From positions 1 to 5,427 of the forward strand of contig CAKURN010000115.1 of NCBI GenBank assembly GCA_934675695.1: DNA of 5,427 nt, read 5' to 3'. This document shows positions 5,150 through 5,427 of the stretch, piece by piece. This DNA comes from an uncultured Candidatus Melainabacteria bacterium (GTDB lineage Bacteria; Cyanobacteriota; Vampirovibrionia; Gastranaerophilales; Gastranaerophilaceae). The position numbers and the translations under genes were made by a program. The first letter of the stretch is position 1, and the number at the start of each line of letters is the position of its first letter. The notes under the pieces are model-generated. The model did not search any database, had not been told where the DNA came from, and worked only from the letters and a program-made list of their open reading frames with translations.

Positions 5150-5193
5150 CAACAACAAGAATATGTAGTAATAGCTGTTAAAAAATTTCTCAT
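5140..5193 (-). CDS. Putative 17-aa poly-cysteine leader peptide
   Basis: A 17-codon ORF runs from ATG at 5193 to TAA at 5140-5142. It has three consecutive TGT codons (Cys13-15, bases 5157-5149) near its end and closes with Ser-Lys. There is no Shine-Dalgarno. However, a promoter with 17-bp spacing predicts transcription starting at or one base before the ATG, so translation would be leaderless. The three Cys codons sit immediately before the 5' arm of a hairpin with a U-run. That is the geometry of leader peptides controlling attenuation, and poly-Cys leaderless ORFs of this kind have been described as cysteine-responsive attenuators in mycobacteria. The operon that follows includes a protein with 13 Cys in 54 residues, which fits. 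Alternatively it is a chance ORF, or the peptide itself may bind a metal. Confidence 0.42.
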   Translation of the reverse strand: MRNFLTAITTYSCCCSK

Positions 5194-5199
5194 AATTTC

Positions 5200-5228
5200 A
5201 TTTTAAAAACAAAAAAATAAAAAATCAA
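5200..5228 (-). promoter_or_regulatory. Promoter of the leader peptide/490-aa operon
   Basis: On the minus strand TTGATT (5228-5223; four of six) and TAAAAT (5205-5200; five of six) are separated by exactly 17 bases, mostly T. Transcription would start around 5194-5193, at the leader ATG. The region is very AT-rich, so similar boxes are easy to find by chance. Confidence 0.5.
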
Positions 5229-5288
5229 TACTAATTAAAAATTTGTAATATAGCTTTTTTCTCTAATATCAATATTGAAATATGTTTA

Positions 5289-5297
5289 TGATATAAT
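5289..5297 (+). promoter_or_regulatory. Extended -10 promoter for mnmA
   Basis: TG-A-TATAAT is a perfect extended -10 element on the plus strand, ending 27 bases before the mnmA ATG, giving a predicted start near 5304. No good -35 lies at 16-18 bp spacing, which extended -10 promoters can tolerate. It diverges from the minus-strand promoter at 5200-5228. Confidence 0.6.
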
Positions 5298-5324
5298 TTC
5301 TTTCGTAATAATTTTGGAGAAGAA

Positions 5325-5427
5325 ATGACAAACAAAACAATTTTAGTTGGTTTATCAGGCGGTGTAGATAGCTCTGTATGTGCAAAACTATTAAAAGACA
5401 AAGGCTACAATGTAATAGGTGCTACAA
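5325..5427 (+). CDS. mnmA: tRNA-specific 2-thiouridylase MnmA (N-terminal fragment)
   Basis: Only the first 34 codons are inside the window; the gene continues past the right edge. Residues 6-17 are a beta strand running into the PP-loop Ser-Gly-Gly-Val-Asp-Ser-Ser (11-17), followed by the helix Val-Cys-Ala-Lys-Leu-Leu and Gly-Tyr-Asn-Val-Ile-Gly-Ala-Thr. The Gly-Leu-Ser-Gly-Gly-Val-Asp-Ser-Ser form and the spacing to Gly-Tyr-x-Val-Ile-Gly are typical of MnmA. MnmA uses ATP and a relayed persulfide sulfur to make 2-thiouridine at position 34 of the Lys, Glu and Gln tRNAs. Other PP-loop enzymes (LarE, QueC, argininosuccinate synthase, ThiI) fit less well, but the catalytic cysteines that would settle it are outside the window. 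GGAG at 5316-5319 lies five bases before the ATG. Confidence 0.85.
   Translation, partial: MTNKTILVGLSGGVDSSVCAKLLKDKGYNVIGAT

Noticed and set aside
5229..5288. Possible riboswitch or further small gene between the divergent promoters
   Set aside because: The stretch is nearly all A/T, with no ORF carrying a ribosome site and no conserved riboswitch core that I can recognise.
1..5427. CRISPR arrays, insertion sequences, prophage or att sites
   Set aside because: No regularly spaced direct repeats, transposase-like frames or terminal inverted repeats were seen; the tRNA-Leu 3' end is followed by its own terminator and no partial tRNA duplicate is present in the window.

Overview
The window comes from an AT-rich bacterial chromosome. 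Its gene content and style point to the Candidatus Gastranaerophilales/Melainabacteria (non-photosynthetic relatives of Cyanobacteria). The main clue is a set of proteins opening with a Lys-Ile-Asn-Asn stretch followed shortly by Phe-Gly or Phe-Lys. This assignment rests on recall of protein style and was not tested by any search.

Left part, plus strand (1-838): a 70-aa DUF1858 redox-disulfide protein, a strong hairpin, tRNA-Leu(UAA) with encoded CCA and its own intrinsic terminator, and a 100-aa protein made largely of an 11/12-residue glycine repeat of MORN_2/YwqK type. Middle, minus strand (840-1766): quinolinate synthase NadA, with a good promoter candidate overlapping the stop codon of the gene upstream of it.

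Right part, minus strand (1830-5193): two large uncharacterised multi-pass membrane proteins, of 450 and 490 aa, that look like collinear paralogues. Between them lie two very small genes: a 54-aa protein with 13 cysteines whose ATG is 4 nt after the stop of the 490-aa gene, and a 31-aa protein with 10 methionines. A hairpin followed by a T-tract comes directly after the methionine-rich gene, so the 490-aa, Cys-rich and Met-rich genes form a natural transcription unit. Upstream of this unit is a promoter-like pair of hexamers whose predicted start falls on or next to the ATG of a 17-codon ORF carrying three consecutive Cys codons. A hairpin with a U-run overlaps its stop codon, and competing downstream pairings are present. 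This resembles a cysteine-responsive attenuator ahead of an operon that encodes a cysteine-rich protein, and it is the most interesting candidate in the window.

Right edge, plus strand (5325-5427): the first 34 codons of a PP-loop enzyme, very probably the tRNA 2-thiouridylase MnmA, divergently transcribed with an extended -10 promoter. The link between a sulfur-using tRNA enzyme and the poly-Cys leader next door may be coincidental.
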